A stretch of DNA of 7,454 bases from Clostridia bacterium (GTDB lineage Bacteria > Bacillota > Clostridia > Oscillospirales > CAG-272). The notes under the pieces were generated by a model, which had not been told where the DNA came from, searched no databases, and saw nothing but the letters and a program-made list of their open reading frames with translations. The stretch is from NCBI GenBank assembly GCA_017382555.1, contig JAFOAB010000030.1, positions 1-7,454 on the forward strand, given 5' to 3'. Below, in pieces: positions 7,328-7,454 of the stretch. Position numbers and translations under genes: made by a program. Position 1 is the stretch's first letter. Every line of letters starts with the position of its first letter.

Positions 7328-7454
7328 TTACTCAGCGAGACCGGAGAGCTTGATTCTCTCCTTCATGTAGCTTACGTCCTCGCCCTTAACGTTTGCCCAG
7401 TTCTGGGAGAAGAGTGCCTCTGCCTTAGTGGTAAGTACGTGGCTCATCATCTCC
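7328..7454 (-). CDS. C-terminal end of an unrecognised protein, probably highly expressed
   Basis: Reading the - strand from the right edge gives 41 sense codons ending in TAA at 7330-7328. The tail reads SHVLTTKAEALFSQNW, then ANVKGEDVSYMKERIKLSGLAE. I do not recognise the family from this fragment. Codon use supports a real gene: all four Lys codons are AAG, all five Glu codons are GAG, and Asn, Phe and Tyr use only the C-ending codon, a stronger bias than in the + strand genes, as is usual for strongly expressed housekeeping or metabolic genes. It converges on the DUF4185 unit and is separated from it by two terminators, so it is probably not part of the same system. The start lies outside the window. 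Confidence 0.65.
   Translation of the reverse strand, partial: EMMSHVLTTKAEALFSQNWANVKGEDVSYMKERIKLSGLAE

Overview
The window looks like bacterial DNA of moderate G+C. The style of the coding sequence suggests a Gram-positive Clostridia-type organism, perhaps an uncultured gut or rumen member of the Oscillospiraceae or a relative. The pointers are a Gram-positive-like signal peptide, strong AGGAGG-type ribosome binding sites, a Thr/Pro linker, and very large modular secreted proteins joining beta-helix regions to a hydrolase-like domain. This taxonomic reading is inference; there is no marker gene.

Layout, left to right. (1) Positions 1-2425, + strand: the 3' part of a large secreted protein gene. 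It enters from the left edge through an 18-base tandem repeat coding for an Ala-Pro-Val-Thr-Thr-Glu linker, then encodes a right-handed beta-helix-like region and a C-terminal DUF4185 domain (the Pfam family that includes the GH183 endo-D-arabinanases). The reading frame is broken once, between about 521 and 545. (2) Positions 2447-3355, +: an AraC-family regulator with an N-terminal cupin, 21 bases behind the first gene. (3) Positions 3360-7235, +: an intact 1291-residue secreted paralogue of the first gene, 4 bases behind the regulator, with two beta-helix-like modules and a C-terminal DUF4185 domain. (4) Positions 7239-7312: two strong hairpins between convergent genes. (5) Positions 7328-7454, - strand: the last 41 codons of an unrecognised gene with strongly biased codon use.

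The three + strand genes are packed tightly enough to be one transcription unit: two paralogous extracellular glycan-active candidates with a carbohydrate-responsive type of regulator between them. The simplest model is a small polysaccharide-foraging locus in which the AraC protein senses a sugar product and controls the secreted enzymes. The substrate cannot be read from the sequence. D-arabinan is known for characterised members of this hydrolase family, but it is not established for this domain combination. The most notable points are the beta-helix/DUF4185 fusion itself, its duplication around the regulator, and the single-base lesion in the first copy, which the intact paralogue allows to be placed closely. 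I see no RNA gene, CRISPR array, insertion sequence or defence system.
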